Positions 40,174 to 51,794 of a stretch of 64,000 nucleotides of DNA are shown piece by piece. The position numbers were made by a program, and so were the translations under genes. The notes under the pieces were generated by a model that was given only the letters and a program-made list of their open reading frames with translations, was not told the DNA's origin and searched no databases. The stretch's first letter is position 1. Each line of letters starts with the position of its first letter. The stretch lies in assembly GCA_943736015.1 (NCBI GenBank), contig OX031072.1, forward strand, positions 10,877,501 to 10,941,500, written 5' to 3'. Origin of the DNA: Tridacna crocea. Its lineage: Eukaryota; Mollusca; Bivalvia; Cardiida; Cardiidae.

Positions 40174-40560
40174 GACTGGTTGGTGAATACTACCTCGGGT
40201 CCTATATCACTCAGACCACTAGAACAAGAAAGATACGATATAATCACAGATATATCGTCATGTTTTGTAATTCTTTTTATAAACGAACAAGCAGTCTTTG
40301 ATGCGGTGGCCCCTTGGGGCTTCCGTATCGAATAATACAACTGCCCATATCTATCAGTCATTTTGTCTTGATATCAGATACAAAACTGACAATATGACTC
40401 GTTATCCGGAACCATCGCATGTTACAGTGCTTAGTAAACCAATTGATATCGCCGCGGTAGATTTCCCGCGAGAATTCCTCCAATATCATAGACGAACACT
40501 GTAGAATGATATCAGTCCGTTAAATAGAGCAGTTTGATAAAAAAAAAAGAAGAATGTCAA
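40174..40560. other. Unclassified stretch
   Basis: Higher complexity than its surroundings (GCGGTGGCCCCTTGGGGCTT palindrome at about 40302; CGCCGCGGTAGATTTCCCGC at about 40450), but no open frame with a recognisable domain. Could be a piece of an unidentified element. Confidence 0.4.
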
Positions 40561-40721
40561 TTAACCCTCAAGCTATTAATCGCGACTCACTGGCCTTTTG
40601 CGGACAGTGTAGATCGAGATCAGACAGCACAGAACGACCGCACAGAATGTGCAGTCTGATCTTGGATTTACACTATCCGATTAAAAGTTTCATCTCGTTT
40701 ATTTAGCAGGATTAGGGTTGA
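40561..40721 (+). mobile_element. Family B TTAA MITE
   Basis: TTAACCCTCAAGCTATTAAT, GCGGACAGTGTAGATCGAG, duplicated ACAGAACG / ACAGAATG at the hairpin tip, AGCAGGATTAGGGTTGA. Confidence 0.82.
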
Positions 40722-40890
40722 TAATAAAAATGCGAAACAAATACAGTAACATAATTGGAGAGGTCACTGTGTAAATCTTGCATCTACACTATACGATTGA
40801 AAGTTTCATTTCTTTTATTTCGCAGAATGAGGGTTGATAGTAAAACTGCGAAACAAATACAGTAACATAATTGGAGAGGTCATCAGACCA
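40700..40890 (+). repeat. Local tandem duplication at a B element end
   Basis: The block from the B right end through TGCGAAACAAATACAGTAAC and TTGGAGAGGTCA occurs twice (about 40670-40775 and 40785-40882). The duplicate carries the last part of the MITE with it. Confidence 0.8.
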
Positions 40891-41555
40891 ACAGTGGTGA
40901 GTTTAAAAGGCAGACTGCCACAGAATTTGCTGTCTAAGTCCGTTTTTCTTTCGAAATTGTTCTGATACACAGTCTGTTTCGTCATGGTTTTGTAAATAAA
41001 GCGAAATCACGAAACAAGAAATAGACGTTTATTTTTTTTTTATATTAAGAATTCACAAAAAAAAATGTTATATTAATTTGCCATGGTTGAAAATAGCATC
41101 TCAAATAATTGTGATTTTTCGAATAAATTTAAGCAGAAGAAAAAAATGAGAAGAATTTCGCTAAAAAAGAGAAAGAATACCGCTGAAAAAAGCATATGAG
41201 GTTTCTACACGGCGGCTTTTTTAGCTGTTTTTTATTTTTCATGCACCAGAATGTATTGAAATTAAAAGCCAATAAACTATGTGAAAAGATTGATGCTGAC
41301 CTCTCCAGGCTTCTTTTATAAAGAAGCTAACTTGTGTTCCCTACGTCTGATTTCACGCCTGAATTGTATATAAAGGGCAAGTTAACAGCATATATTTCTG
41401 TAGTATTATTATACTTGTGTACGTTGTTGCCTGAGTACCAGGTTAGGAGCCCTCTAGAATCATATGGAAACGGAGGGATTCCACAGAAGGAGAGCGACCG
41501 GTTCTCCAGTTCTGTTTGATCAAACTATCTGAGCTGTGCTCTGCGAAAAGAGTGG
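40891..41555. other. Non-genic stretch
   Basis: AT-rich; short open frame at 41334-41519 has no recognisable domain. Confidence 0.35.
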
Positions 41556-41785
41556 TTAACTCATTACCACACGAGAAAATTTTAGACTGGTCCAAATTAA
41601 AAGCATTTGCAGACGACAAAAGAAAAGTGAATGAAAAATTACAGATTTATTTTGTGAAGGGTAGAAAACATTGTGGGAAAAGGAGAAAATGCTGGTTACC
41701 AGCATTTTCTCCTTTTCCCACAGTGTTTTCAAAAGGCTTCTTTTTCAGGGGCGTCAAAAGTGGGGATTGTGTGGTAATGGGTTAA
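41556..41785 (+). mobile_element. Family A TTAA MITE
   Basis: TTAACTCATTACCACACGAG ... GTGTGGTAATGGGTTAA with complete hairpin; its right TTAA runs into a D element (TTAATGCATCTGCG). Confidence 0.9.
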
Positions 41786-42010
41786 TGCATCTGCGAAAAG
41801 TATCGACCCAGGTCAGTATATGCAATCCGCGCAGACTAACCTTGGCCCAAACTTTTCGCTCTTGGTAGATTTTCTGTTTGTCTGACCAGTCTGCCTCATG
41901 ATTAAGTTAGTTATAAAAAAAAGGGGGGGTATGGATCCATAAGTATGTGTTGACTTGGGCTGGTATAACGGAGATGCACTAAGCCCCGTTTTGCCAGAGC
42001 ATGGCTGATT
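41782..42010 (+). mobile_element. D palindromic element
   Basis: TTAATGCATCTGCGAAAAG, TATCGACCCAGGTCAGTATA, GATTTTCTGTTTGTCTG, GGAGATGCACTAAGCCCCG, TTTTGCCAGAGCATGGCTG. Confidence 0.72.
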
Positions 42011-42234
42011 TATATTTATTTTGAAGAATTCGGAAAGCGACGCCCATCGTAATCAAAATCATTTACAGCAAATTATTTTAAACATATTTTATACAAAAGT
42101 ACACTATACAAGTTCACAGAAAAAAATACAAAACCATCACATGACAAAATTTGATATACTGAAGAAAAGGATAAGAACGAAAGCTTATAGGCTTATAAAG
42201 TTTTTACAACAAATTCACAGAGGTCACTATGAAA

Positions 42235-42279
<45 letters not shown>

Positions 42280-42325
42280 ATTGATTGATTGATTGAAAGA
42301 TTGGATTGATTGATTGATGCTTGAT
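42235..42325. repeat. (GATT)n microsatellite
   Basis: About 20 GATT units with interruptions, at the 3' tail of the reversed SINE that follows. Confidence 0.9.
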
Positions 42326-42605
42326 GCCGTTTTCATTATTATTTCAGCTATATCACGGCGACCAGTACAACTACCAACGCTTTCCTGGAATCTCTTTTAC
42401 CAATGCTCCACACAATACTCTTTCCAAGCCACTGGCTGCTTTCCCACATAACCATCGTTGAGGGTGGGAGCAGTGGGAGAGGAATGAGTCCTATCACAGT
42501 TATTATAATCTATCCTCGGAGAGAAATTGGCCGTGCCAGGGATCGAACCCACGACCCTTTGTTCTCAGGTGCAAGCCATCGACTGGCATGTAAGATTGGA
42601 AAACA
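42325..42605 (-). mobile_element. tRNA-derived SINE, reversed (S8)
   Basis: TATCACGGCGACCAGTACAA, AAGCCACTGGCTGCTTTCCC, CTCGGAGAGAAATTGGCCG, GCCAGGGATCGAACCCACG (reversed B box). The 3' tail lies at the (GATT)n tract. Confidence 0.83.
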
Positions 42606-42830
42606 TTCCATAAATAAATGATCCTGAGGAAGAAAACTTGAAAACATTGAAGGAAAAGAAATAGATGCTGGTAACCAGCATTTTATTTTTCACTTCCTTC
42701 AATCATTTTTTTTTAACCTTTTATAGACAAAATCCCATTGATCGAGCCAAACTTAATTTATCATCTGAAAAAGCTTTCAAGGTAGACAAGTTTACAAGAC
42801 TGTCGTCTGCTACCGAGACAAATGACATGT
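42606..42830 (-). mobile_element. Degenerate family A MITE
   Basis: ATCCTGAGGAAGAAAAC, hairpin AACATTGAAGGAAAAGAAAT / CACTTCCTTCAATCATT, CTGTCGTCTGCTACCGAG. The compensatory change in both arms suggests it was mobilised with this hairpin. Confidence 0.6.
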
Positions 42831-43679
42831 TTGCGGCCTGTTTATTGCGTACCCTGTCCACTCCATGCAGACAAGAAATAGTCTTATTGAGATATTTTTC
42901 TTCGAGTGAAAAATACCAATTTATCTTTCCAGCTATCCACGGGTTGATAGCCGCTCGGCTGTGGCTCGCTGTCTGTTTGGTTATTGGATAAATAAGGAGA
43001 AAACTTCGATCTGCATCTCAGTGTGGAAAATATGATGAAGTAGATAGCACGTCATTGTAAACACTACCATGTGTATGCGCGAATACACATTAATATTGCA
43101 AAAATAGTTTATATGTGTATACTATTGAATGTATGAATATGATTTTTTCGATTTTACAGTACAACCTATGTGTGTAGTTAATTTTGGACTATTTCCGTAA
43201 AGAAAATCTAGATCTATATACCGGGTATTCAACAAGACAACAATAAATTCACGTTTCGTCACCAGACAAATTCGCGACCGGACAAAGTTGGTCAGGAATA
43301 GATCTACAAACTACAAAATATAAAGCATGTGAGATTCTAGTATTTCAGGTAATTTTTTTAATGCTTTTATTTTATCTACAGGTAAAAGTTTTCTCTTTCA
43401 CGCGCTGCAAATGGCGATTTGAAGGTCCAATAGAGAGAGAGAGAAAAAAAACATAGGGTTGTTCAAATGTAAAGACCTGTTTTAAAATTCAAATTGTTGA
43501 CATGATGGAAATCTGTTATTGTATATACTTCTTAATGACAATTAATTTAAATGCACTGAAACATACAATTAGTTTACTTTTGACAGCTATTGTGACTAGG
43601 CTATAAGTATAAGTAGCTTTTGCAGTGTTTGCAGAACGTACAAGCTGATTTTGAATCTTTATTGTCTACTATTTTTTGT
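42831..43679. other. Non-genic stretch
   Basis: No gene recognised; AT-rich, with a (GA)n tract at about 43432-43446. Confidence 0.35.
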
Positions 43680-43916
43680 TTAACCCTTTACCACATAAGG
43701 CATTTCTATTGTATCCCTAAATGACCCTAAATAACAGCAAGGATGAAGCCGTTCCTTATATGTAGTCTATATGACACCTTTTGATAGCATTATAGAAAAC
43801 ATTGTGACAAAAGGTGAAATTGTTCATCACGAGCAATTTCACCTTTTGCCACAATCTTTTCTATAGGCACCTACAAGCAATGCTTAGAAATGAGTATCTA
43901 TGGAGTAAAGGGTTAA
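43680..43916 (+). mobile_element. Family C TTAA MITE
   Basis: TTAACCCTTTACCACATAAGG, CTAAATGACCCTAAATAAC, hairpin ACATTGTGACAAAAGGTGAA with CATCACGAGC centre, TATCTATGGAGTAAAGGGTTAA-type right end. Confidence 0.9.
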
Positions 43917-44037
43917 ATATGCAGGCGAAAATGCTATCGTCATTGTCAATGAACGAACGATCGATAGATTGATCGATTTATAGATAGATTGATGGATTGA
44001 TAGATTTTTCCACACATAACAATTTTTATTCCTTTAT

Positions 44038-44290
44038 CATGCTGATAACCAGCATTTTCTCCTTCACCCACAATGTGGTAGAGAAAAGGTAATGTCGTAT
44101 TATTAATCTCTTAGCAAATTAAAATTGTCTTTGAATACGACTTTGATAGGGTAGAAAATGTTTTTGGAAAAGAAGAAAATGCTGATAACAAGCAATTTTT
44201 CCTTTTCCCACCAGATTTTCAAGAGCATTCAGCCTCAGAGTCATCTAAAGAATGGATTGTTTGGTATAGAGCTTTATTTACTTAAATTGT
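44038..44290 (+). mobile_element. Family A fragments
   Basis: An isolated hairpin arm at 44038-44095 and a degenerate hairpin with flanks at 44145-44275 (AATGTTTTTGGAAAAGAAG ... TTGTTTGGTATAGAG). Confidence 0.5.
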
Positions 44291-44299
44291 ACCACCAAA

Positions 44300-44528
44300 T
44301 TAACTCTTTATCACACAATCCCAAGTTTTTATGCCCCAGGGGAAATCACTTTTTTAAAACCTTGTGGAGAAAAGGAGAAAATGCTGAAAACCATCTTTTT
44401 CTCCTTTTCCCACAATGTTTTCTACCCTTCAAAAGGCAAATTTTAGTTTTTTAGGCACATTTAATTTGTCATCTGCACATGCCTTCAAATTGGACTAGTC
44501 CATGAGTTTGACTTGTTGTCAAAGGGTA
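44300..44528 (-). mobile_element. Family A MITE
   Basis: TTAACTCTTTATCACACAAT ... TTGTCAAAGGGTAAC, hairpin with mismatched apex (TGCTGAAAACCATC). Confidence 0.75.
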
Positions 44529-44569
44529 ACATGTCTGTTGATGAGCATTCCTCTTTTTACGTGAACTAG

Positions 44570-44785
44570 TTAACCCTTTACCTGATATGCCAATGTAAGG
44601 CTCTTCCATTTCAGCAGCAAATAAAGATATGACGTCAAAAATATGGACAAATGAGGATACAAATATCTGATTGAGTGGAAAACACTGTGGGAAATTACAG
44701 CCATTTCTCCTTTTCCCACAATGTTTTTCCAAAAGCTGTCTGTTGTTGATAAGTCAAAATGGGTATGTATGGAGTAAAGGGTTAA
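44570..44785 (+). mobile_element. Family C-like TTAA MITE
   Basis: TTAACCCTTTACCTGATATGC ... GTATGTATGGAGTAAAGGGTTAA. Ends as in family C, hairpin arms (AACACTGTGGGAAATT / CTCCTTTTCCCACAATG) closer to family A. Confidence 0.8.
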
Positions 44786-44984
44786 AGATCTCCGATAAAT
44801 TTACGATTTTATAGAACGTTTACGTAAAAAATTACGTAGGGGTCACGTGTCCAGATATTTAACTTCTTCAACATGGCGACACGATCAGTTTACTAAGATT
44901 ATACAAATATTTGAGTTGTGCTCTGGCAAAAGGGGGTTTAATGCAACTTCATGACCCACCATAGCCAGTAATTCATCACATAGA

Positions 44985-45345
44985 TTACCACACAGCAAAA
45001 TTTTAGGCCAATCCAAAATGAAAGCAGTTGCAGACGACAATTTCTAAGTGGCTCAAATGGCGCAATTTTGCTTTGATAGTGTAGAAAACTTTGTGGGAAA
45101 AGGAGAAAATGCTGGTTACCAGCATTTTCTCCTTTTCCTACAATGTTTTCAAAAGGCTTCTTCCTCAGGGTCGTTAAAAGGCGTAGTCTCGTCCAAATTA
45201 AAAGCACGTGCAGACATAAAATTTCATATGCCTTGTTCAAGTAAATTGTCTTTGAATACGGCTTTGATAGGGTAGAAAATATTGTTGGAAAAGAAGAAAT
45301 TGCTGGAAACCAGCATATTTTCCTTTTCCTTAAACCTTAAAGGGT
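44985..45345 (+). mobile_element. Two family A remnants
   Basis: 44985-45185 has the inner block, a full hairpin (GGAGAAAATGCTGGTTACC) and GTCGTTAAAAGG. 45190-45345 has inner block remnants and a weaker hairpin (ATTGTTGGAAAAGAAG / TTCCTTTTCC). Confidence 0.65.
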
Positions 45346-46144
45346 TTATAGAGATTCATAATTACCATTTAGTGTAAAAATCGACCCGATATGGCGATAA
45401 AAAGGTCCTTTGACATGCAGAAATTTGAATAATGGCAAAAAGTTTCCCCGTATGTCAGCCTTTGTGAGCTGGGGAAATGCTTGCATTTATAGCGTATGGA
45501 CTGAAATGTCCGCACTACGTGTAAAAAACCTAAAGCAATTTATTTTGGAAAAGGCAAAAAGAAATAAAACAGCAAATTTGAAGACAATTCCTTGTGTCTG
45601 TAAATGTCACTTCATTTTAGACGGTCTGCTTCGTCTCAAATTGACAGCTCTTCTGCAGACGAAAATATTATCCTTTTTGAAACGTCTAACAGTTACAGGT
45701 ACCTCCTGGAAAAATAATAGCGAGTTCCTTTGAAAACATTTAATAAAAGGCGACATTATTTATAAAAAGTTAGAATGAAAGCACAGTGTAGGACCGGAAG
45801 TATTAGTATGCATTGTATGTGACTTGAGATTCTGTACAGTGACGATATGATATAATAACTATTCGTTGGGGTAAGATATCTTCTTATCCGAAAGGTAGAT
45901 CCAAGATCAGACTACACAGGTCGATGAGTGGCGCTTAGTAGCCGTATACTTAAAAATTGAGTCAGCTCTTGTAAAAGATACTAATTTAAAAGTACATGTA
46001 TTGGTGTTAAAGAGATACAGTTCTTTATGAAGAAAGCGCCTATTTATATGAACAACCAACAGACCAATTTATGCTATAAATATTGAATGAAACTGTACAG
46101 ATGAACCATTCTGTTCAAGGAAACTAGGAAAATTTGATCAATTT
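45346..46144. other. Non-genic stretch
   Basis: An open frame of 107 codons at 45410-45733 lacks a recognisable domain and has no supported neighbouring exon. A family B scrap lies at 45885-45945 (GATCCAAGATCAGACTACAC). Confidence 0.4.
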
Positions 46145-46345
46145 TAGTCTGCTAAGGGCGACTCACTGACCTTTTGCAGACAGTGTAGATCCAAGATCAG
46201 ACTGCATAGAACTTGCAGTCTGATCTTGGATCAATGCTGTCTGACAAGAAGATATTTTTTCACCAAATCAATACGGTTGAAGTAGCATTATGCGTTTCTT
46301 TTACTGTCAGCTTTGAAGTTAACTTATTTAGCAAGAGTTTAGAGA
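46145..46345 (+). mobile_element. Family B MITE
   Basis: TTTTAGTCTGCTAAGGGCG, GCAGACAGTGTAGATCCAAG, hairpin AGATCAGACTGCATAG / TTGCAGTCTGATCTTGG, GTCTGACAAGAAGATATT, ending near AACTTATTTAGCAAGAG. Confidence 0.75.
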
Positions 46346-46599
46346 AGAACAGAAATTCGCCCAGTCCTCGTCATCCGATCCGGGTTTTTAGCCTCTGTGT
46401 ACAGTTATATATAAGCGAAACGCTACTTTATTCAAATCGATGACGAAGTACATTCTCTAATTGCTTGTTTAAGCAGTAAAAAAGATCTTAAGTTTTCAAA
46501 GCACCAAAGGTGCGGAGTGGGTCCACTTCGTTTATGAACGAGATTGAAATACGGCTATGATAACATTGGCTGTCTTCTTTATGCTGGAAATAGTTCATC

Positions 46600-46690
46600 G
46601 TATCAGACAGTTCTGTGCAGTTTGATCTTGATCTACATTGTCTGCGAATTTCCACAGAATCTCATATAACGGCCTAAGGGTGAACTGTGT
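46600..46690 (-). mobile_element. Family B fragment
   Basis: GTGCAGTTTGATCTTGATC, CATTGTCTGCGAATTTCC, CGGCCTAAGGGTGAA. Confidence 0.55.
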
Positions 46691-47230
46691 TTAAATTAGC
46701 TGGAAAAGCTGAACGGACCCTGAAAGAACCCAATCAGAAAATGTTCGCTGAAACTCACTTATACTATCTAATAGAAGGCAATCACTTAAAATGTCGCAAA
46801 AAAGAGAGTCTCTATTTAATAAAGTTTTCATTACAAATGGCATGATTGACAGCTCTACTTAAGCCGATTTCCAAGCCAATAAGACTGAAACTTTCTTAAA
46901 GGGAGGTTTTCTGTTATTGTGCTCATTTGTTTTCGTGCTTTTTGCCATTAGACTTGTGACGGCACCGTCGTGACAGCACTGTGAAGTACTTTTTCATTAG
47001 ACAAATCATTACTAAAGGTCATACTTTAAACAGTTCACATTCAAAGGAAAAGAACAACCACAACGTGCACAAAAGTATTAACTTGATTTTCGTGGATTAA
47101 TTTGGACAGTCAAATGCCTATAGCCGCCAAGTAAACAACTCGGAGGTCAAACAGCAGACAAATTGAACTCATTCCATGTAAAAGTCTTGGTATTATTAGT
47201 CCAATTACTCCGAGTCTGCTAATGTAGTGC
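46691..47230. other. Non-genic stretch
   Basis: Nothing recognised. Confidence 0.35.
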
Positions 47231-47428
47231 GGGGCCGGTATTTACCGACCATTCTTGAGAATATTCTTAGTCTTATTCTCCAGAATTTTCTAAATTTGTA
47301 AGTAACACAACCTCTGATTGGCTAAACCAGTCGGTTTAGCCAATCAGAAATTGTGTTATTTACAAATTTAGAAAACCTTTGAGAATAAGACTAAGAATAT
47401 TCTCATGAATGGTCGGTGAATACTGGCC
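47231..47428. mobile_element. F palindrome, copy 2
   Basis: About 198 bp, nearly perfect inverted repeat: GGCCGGTATTTACCGACCAT ... ATGGTCGGTGAATACTGGCC around GGCTAAACCAGTCGGTTTAG. Confidence 0.9.
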
Positions 47429-47529
47429 AGAGCAATCTGTCAAATGTTGGTATTATACAGCTTCAGTGGTAAAAAAAAAAGTATTAATTACAATTTTTAT
47501 TCTAGTTTTGCTATACTTTTTTTCTGCAA

Positions 47530-47745
47530 GCATGTTGTGTCCAAGGTCTTGAGATAGAGCGTCGGCCCCGCAACCATAGAGTCACGAGTTCGATACCTTG
47601 GAGCGGGTGTCAACTTTGGAACTGTCACTGAGCCACAAATTTGGCCGAGTACTTGTGTAGTTTTCTGGTTACCAGCATTTTCTCCTTCTCCCCCGATGCA
47701 TTCAAAATGTTTTTTCTTCGGGTTTGTTAATCGCTGTTGTTTGGA
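47530..47745 (+). mobile_element. SINE head and family A fragment
   Basis: GAGATAGAGCGTCGGCCCC and CACGAGTTCGATACCTTGG (B-box-like) at 47550-47605, then the right half of a family A hairpin (GGTTACCAGCATTTTCTCC) from 47668. Confidence 0.55.
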
Positions 47746-48436
47746 AATAAAGAGAGAGACAGGGAGAAGCCTCGAAACAATTTTGGGAGAGATGAGAAAA
47801 AAGGCTGTAATTTTCTTGACAAATCCATTCTTGTAAGGTGGATTAGAAGCGAAAATGAGACCGTTTTGTTGGTTAGTTCGTGTTAGAACGAAATTGCCTA
47901 GAGACGGTCGAAAATAACAAGCCACAGACGGAACAAAATTAATGCTGATTTGCTCACAGGCTGTACCATTTTAAATACTTTTAATTCAGCATAATAAAAA
48001 ACATGTTTTCGAATTAAAAAAGAAACAACTGCATAAATTTTGCTAGTATTTTTCACTCTGTAAATCCATGGTGTAAATCACTCAACAGTAACTTGTGTTA
48101 TAATCATTTTCAACTGCTTCCGGGTTGTGATAGTCCAAATTTGTTCCGTTTGAAAATTTAACCGTCGGCATTTGTGCTGCCCTCTTTTATGAGAGAAAAC
48201 GTGTTTCCGGTGTTGACTTATGATTACTGTTGAAAGTTGAGTGCAACTTTTTTTTTTAATAAATATTTTGTACCTGTGACCATAGAGACCGCATAAAGTA
48301 ACATGGTTTACCACCTGGACGCGGGCCGTTTTTTCGCTTTAATTTTTCAAGGACATTTGTCTTTGAAGTAAAAAAGAAAACGGTTGAAGGACGTCGCACA
48401 CAGCAGTGCGCCAAAAACTGAAATGTTCTGTAGATA
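47746..48436. other. Non-genic stretch
   Basis: Short minus-strand open frames without domains; no element recognised. Confidence 0.35.
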
Positions 48437-48665
48437 TTAACCCATTACCACACAATCCCTACTTTTGACACCCCTGAGAAAGAAGCCTTTAGAAAACATT
48501 GTGAGAAAAGGAGAAAATGCTGGTAACCAGCATTTTCTCCTTTTCCCACAATGTTTTATACCCTTCACAAAACAAATTTCACATTTTCAGTCACTTTTAT
48601 TTTGTCGTTTGCAAACGCTTTCGATTTGGACAAGCCTTAAATATTGTTGTTTGGTAATGAGTTAA
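48437..48665 (-). mobile_element. Family A TTAA MITE
   Basis: TTAACCCATTACCACACAAT ... TTTGGTAATGAGTTAA; hairpin with one mismatch. Confidence 0.9.
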
Positions 48666-48819
48666 ATGTAGCAAGAACACAGTGTTGTGACACCAAGACC
48701 ATATGTAGAAAGAAACAGCCATCTACTGGGCTAACCATATAAAATTCCAAGATTCCCTAGTGTATGAAAGCCGGCATTATTTTTCCGCACAGATACGTTT
48801 CCCTAGTGTAGGGAAGTTA

Positions 48820-48940
48820 TTTTATCTCCCGTAAGACAAAAAAATCGTGGCACAGGGCGATAATTAGATTTTTTCATGTCAGAATGTCACACAATCAGAA
48901 ACAGCAGGGCTCTCTCTCCCTGGAGGATTTTCCCGCTTCG
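48820..48940 (+). repeat. Dispersed repeat, copy 1
   Basis: GGCGATAATTAGATTTTTTC and GTCAGAATGTCACA recur at 50655-50700 in the same orientation; each copy is followed by MITE sequence. Family unknown. Confidence 0.5.
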
Positions 48941-48942
48941 CG

Positions 48943-49120
48943 TTAACTCATTACCAGACGACAATCATCTTAGACTTGTCCAAATTGAAAACAGTTGCAG
49001 ACGACAATTTAAATGTGGCTAAAACATTGGAATTTGTTTCTTAATTTGGTAGAAAACATTGTTAGAAGAGAAAAAATGCCTTCTACGATTGTTTTCTCTT
49101 TGATTAAACATTTTTTAAAC
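48943..49120 (+). mobile_element. Family A MITE, right part lost
   Basis: TTAACTCATTACCAGACGAC, TTGCAGACGACAATTTAAAT, damaged hairpin, ending at the family B element. Confidence 0.7.
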
Positions 49121-49318
49121 CTTTATCCTGCTAAATAAATGAAAAGAAACCGATAGTAAAAGCATAAATATACCATTTTATTAAAGTATGGGGAAACATC
49201 TCGGTTTTCGGACAGTGAAGATCAAAGATCAGGCTGCACGTTCTGTGCAGCCTGATCTTGATCTTCACGGTCCGCAAAAGGTCGGTGAGTCGTGCTTGGC
49301 AGCCTAAGGGTTTGAAAA
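49116..49318 (-). mobile_element. Family B MITE, reversed
   Basis: TTTAAACCTTTATCCTGCTA ... near-perfect hairpin GATCAAGATCAGGCTGCACG-type arms ... GCTTGGCAGCCTAAGGGTTT. Confidence 0.85.
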
Positions 49319-50334
49319 ACTTTAAACTTAAGTGTCATTACACCACGGAACTCTGTTGTAAAAGGTTAACTCATAACGTCAAACAAGTTTGTAGTCGATT
49401 ACTCTAAATTTCCAATTGAAATCGATGTAAAATTGTGTAATCAATCAGAATTGAGTTTTAGTACGTAATTACAAGTAGAAAACATAGAGGCCGAACGAGA
49501 AATTACTCACACGAGAAACTGTTAGAGATACTGTTACTTCAAAAACCTCGTATCTACAGCTTGTTTCAAGTTGTAGTTACGAGGTTTTTGAAGTAAACAG
49601 ACGATATGAATATTGCAACTCTTTTGTGACTCAACATGAAGTAAAATAATGAACAGTACTTAATCTCATGAGCAATTCCCTCCTTTTTTTAGCTGTTTTC
49701 TTTTTCTCAATTGAGAAGTGGTATAAAAATATTGAATTTCCAAATAGCAAGAGAAAAGAATTATATTTTAGTTAGTACATTAACTATGGTATGAAAAAAG
49801 GCCCCGTGGTAGCTATATATTAGGCTATAATTAGCGGTAGCAACGCTTGGTAATAGTCGTTTCATAAATGCAAATATGCCTGCAGTGGTCCGCCCAATAA
49901 ACATGCCTTCACTTTTGACCAATCACAAATTTCTATTTATTCATTTTTCATCGGTACTAAAAAGTTGGTCAAAATCCAGCACACTCAGCCTCGCTGGAAA
50001 AAGTACAGTCTGTAGAGAATATTGTGCTAATAAATGTCTCTGGAGGTGACAACAAAGTGGTTTGAGGCCGGGGAAAGAAACCTGTACATTTACAAATGAG
50101 CTTCGAGTTATTTATCCTAGCTACCAACAGGGATTATATTGGAATTAGAGAGGTATTGGGTCACTTGGTCAATATGGTGGTTCTGTGATTGGTTATTATG
50201 GCATTGTCACTGGAAATAGTCAGTGGATGGCGTTGTTTTGCGTGTGTTGTAAGTTTGTGATTTTATGATTCGGTTTCTTTACAACTTAAACCATTAAAGA
50301 TACATCCTTTTAGCTAGACAGATTAAAGGCGGCT
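49319..50334. other. Non-genic stretch with one hairpin
   Basis: A 20-bp-arm inverted repeat (TTACTTCAAAAACCTCGTA / TACGAGGTTTTTGAAGTAA) lies at about 49535-49605. The CCAAT-bearing, mixed-composition tract at 49840-50130 could hold the unseen promoter or 5' exon of the phosphatase gene; this is a guess. Confidence 0.35.
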
Positions 50335-50585
50335 TAAAATGATGCTTTTGTGTCTTCGACAGGGTAGAAAATCTTGAACCTACGAAAGAAAGATTTCGAA
50401 AACACATTAGGTGAAGCAGAAATTGCTTGTCAGTGGTCACTAGGGCTTTTTCCTTTCCTCACTGTGTGATTTATACCCGTCACAGCACAAATACTGTAAG
50501 TTAAGCTTTATTAAGCTTGTCATTTGTCAAATGCTTTCAAATTGATCAGGTCTAAAATTCTGTTGTTTTGTAAAGAGCTTAACAC
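50335..50585 (-). mobile_element. Degenerate family A MITE
   Basis: Inner block in reverse (GTCATTTGTCAAATGCTTTC, GGTCTAAAATTCTG, TTTTGTAAAGAGCTTAA) with a decayed hairpin. Confidence 0.5.
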
Positions 50586-50829
50586 TTTCAATGAAGATTT
50601 CTTCGGTGACCAGGTCATTTTTCTCTCAGAAATGACAAAAGCTGCGTCACAAGGCGATAATTAGATTGTTTTTCGTCAGAATGTCACATAAATGCAAACA
50701 GCATTGTTCTCTACTTTAGAAATAACCCATTAACTTTTACGACATTGCGTTATGGGACTGAGTCTAGATTTGAAAGTGACGCGAGTTCTGACTGGCTAAG
50801 CCAATCCTCTAGGCATGGGCGTTTTTCTT

Positions 50830-51030
50830 TTACTCATATGCTACTAAGCCCGACTTACTTACCTCTTTTGAACAGTGTTGATTTAGATCAGACTGCAGTC
50901 TGATCTTTGATCTGTACTGTCCGATTAGGACATATCCCTCTCCAAAATACCTTTAAAGTAGCAAAATTAAGGTTTTTGCTATCGTATTAAACGTTTCTTT
51001 TCACTTATTCAGAAGGCCAAGGTTTAATTT
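50830..51030 (+). mobile_element. Family B MITE with collapsed hairpin
   Basis: ATGCTACTAAGCCCGAC, GATTTAGATCAGACTGCAGT / CTGATCTTTGATC, GTCCGATTAGGACATATC, CAGAAGGCCAAGGTTTAA. Confidence 0.78.
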
Positions 51031-51153
51031 GACATATCGATTCCCATCGTGCACCCCGTTATCTTGATAGTGTTTAGAAGGCATGTTTTATTCATCGTTC
51101 ACCCATCTTCTCCTCATTTCGAAAACCCAAGTGTCTTTCTAATGATATACCTC

Positions 51154-51383
51154 TTAACCCTTTACCCCATAAGGCATTTCTATGGTATCTTTAATTGACC
51201 CTAAACAACAGCAAAGGATGAAACCATTTTTTATATGTATAGGACACCTTTTGATAGCATAGAAAACATTGTGACAAAAGGTGAAATTGCTCGTCACGAG
51301 CAATTTCACCTTTTGCCACGATGTTTTCTAAAGGCTCCTACAAGCAATGCGTAGAAACGAGTATCTATGGAGTAAAAGGTTAA
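51154..51383 (+). mobile_element. Family C TTAA MITE
   Basis: TTAACCCTTTACCCCATAAGG ... CTATGGAGTAAAAGGTTAA with a long near-perfect hairpin centred on GCTCGTCACGAGC. Confidence 0.92.
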
Positions 51384-51479
51384 ACATTTCAGGAACTTTT
51401 CTAAACCACTCCAGAGATTCCTTTCTTTACAAAGGACCAATAGATGAATACAATAGCTGACAGACTGTATGGTGTTGAC

Positions 51480-51770
51480 TGTTTTACGTTGCTTTTGTCA
51501 TTATTTCAGTTACACCGGCGGCTGTCATTTCACATATACATGCTTTATTGGAGCTTCTTTTACCAGTACTCCGTACAGTGTTCTTTCAAAGCCACTGGCT
51601 GCTTTCCCACATAATCATCGTCGAAACAACGTTCAGCGATGAGAGTGGAATGAACCCTGTCGCAATGACTATCAATCCTCGGAAAGAAATTGTCCAAGCC
51701 AGGAATCGAGCCAGCAGCCACTTGTTCTCAAGTCCTGTACGCTAGTGACTGAGCTACTGGGGCTAGGTGG
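51480..51770 (-). mobile_element. tRNA-derived SINE, reversed (S9)
   Basis: TTACACCGGCGGCTGTCATT, AAGCCACTGGCTGCTTTCCC, CTCGGAAAGAAATTGTCC, CAGGAATCGAGCCAGCAG (reversed B box), TGAGCTACTGGGGC (reversed A box). Confidence 0.83.
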
Positions 51771-51794
51771 ATAGGCCTAAACGATATAGACGTT

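Noticed and set aside
45410-45733. 107-codon open frame
   Set aside because: No domain, signal or partner exon recognised; could only be revived by transcript evidence.
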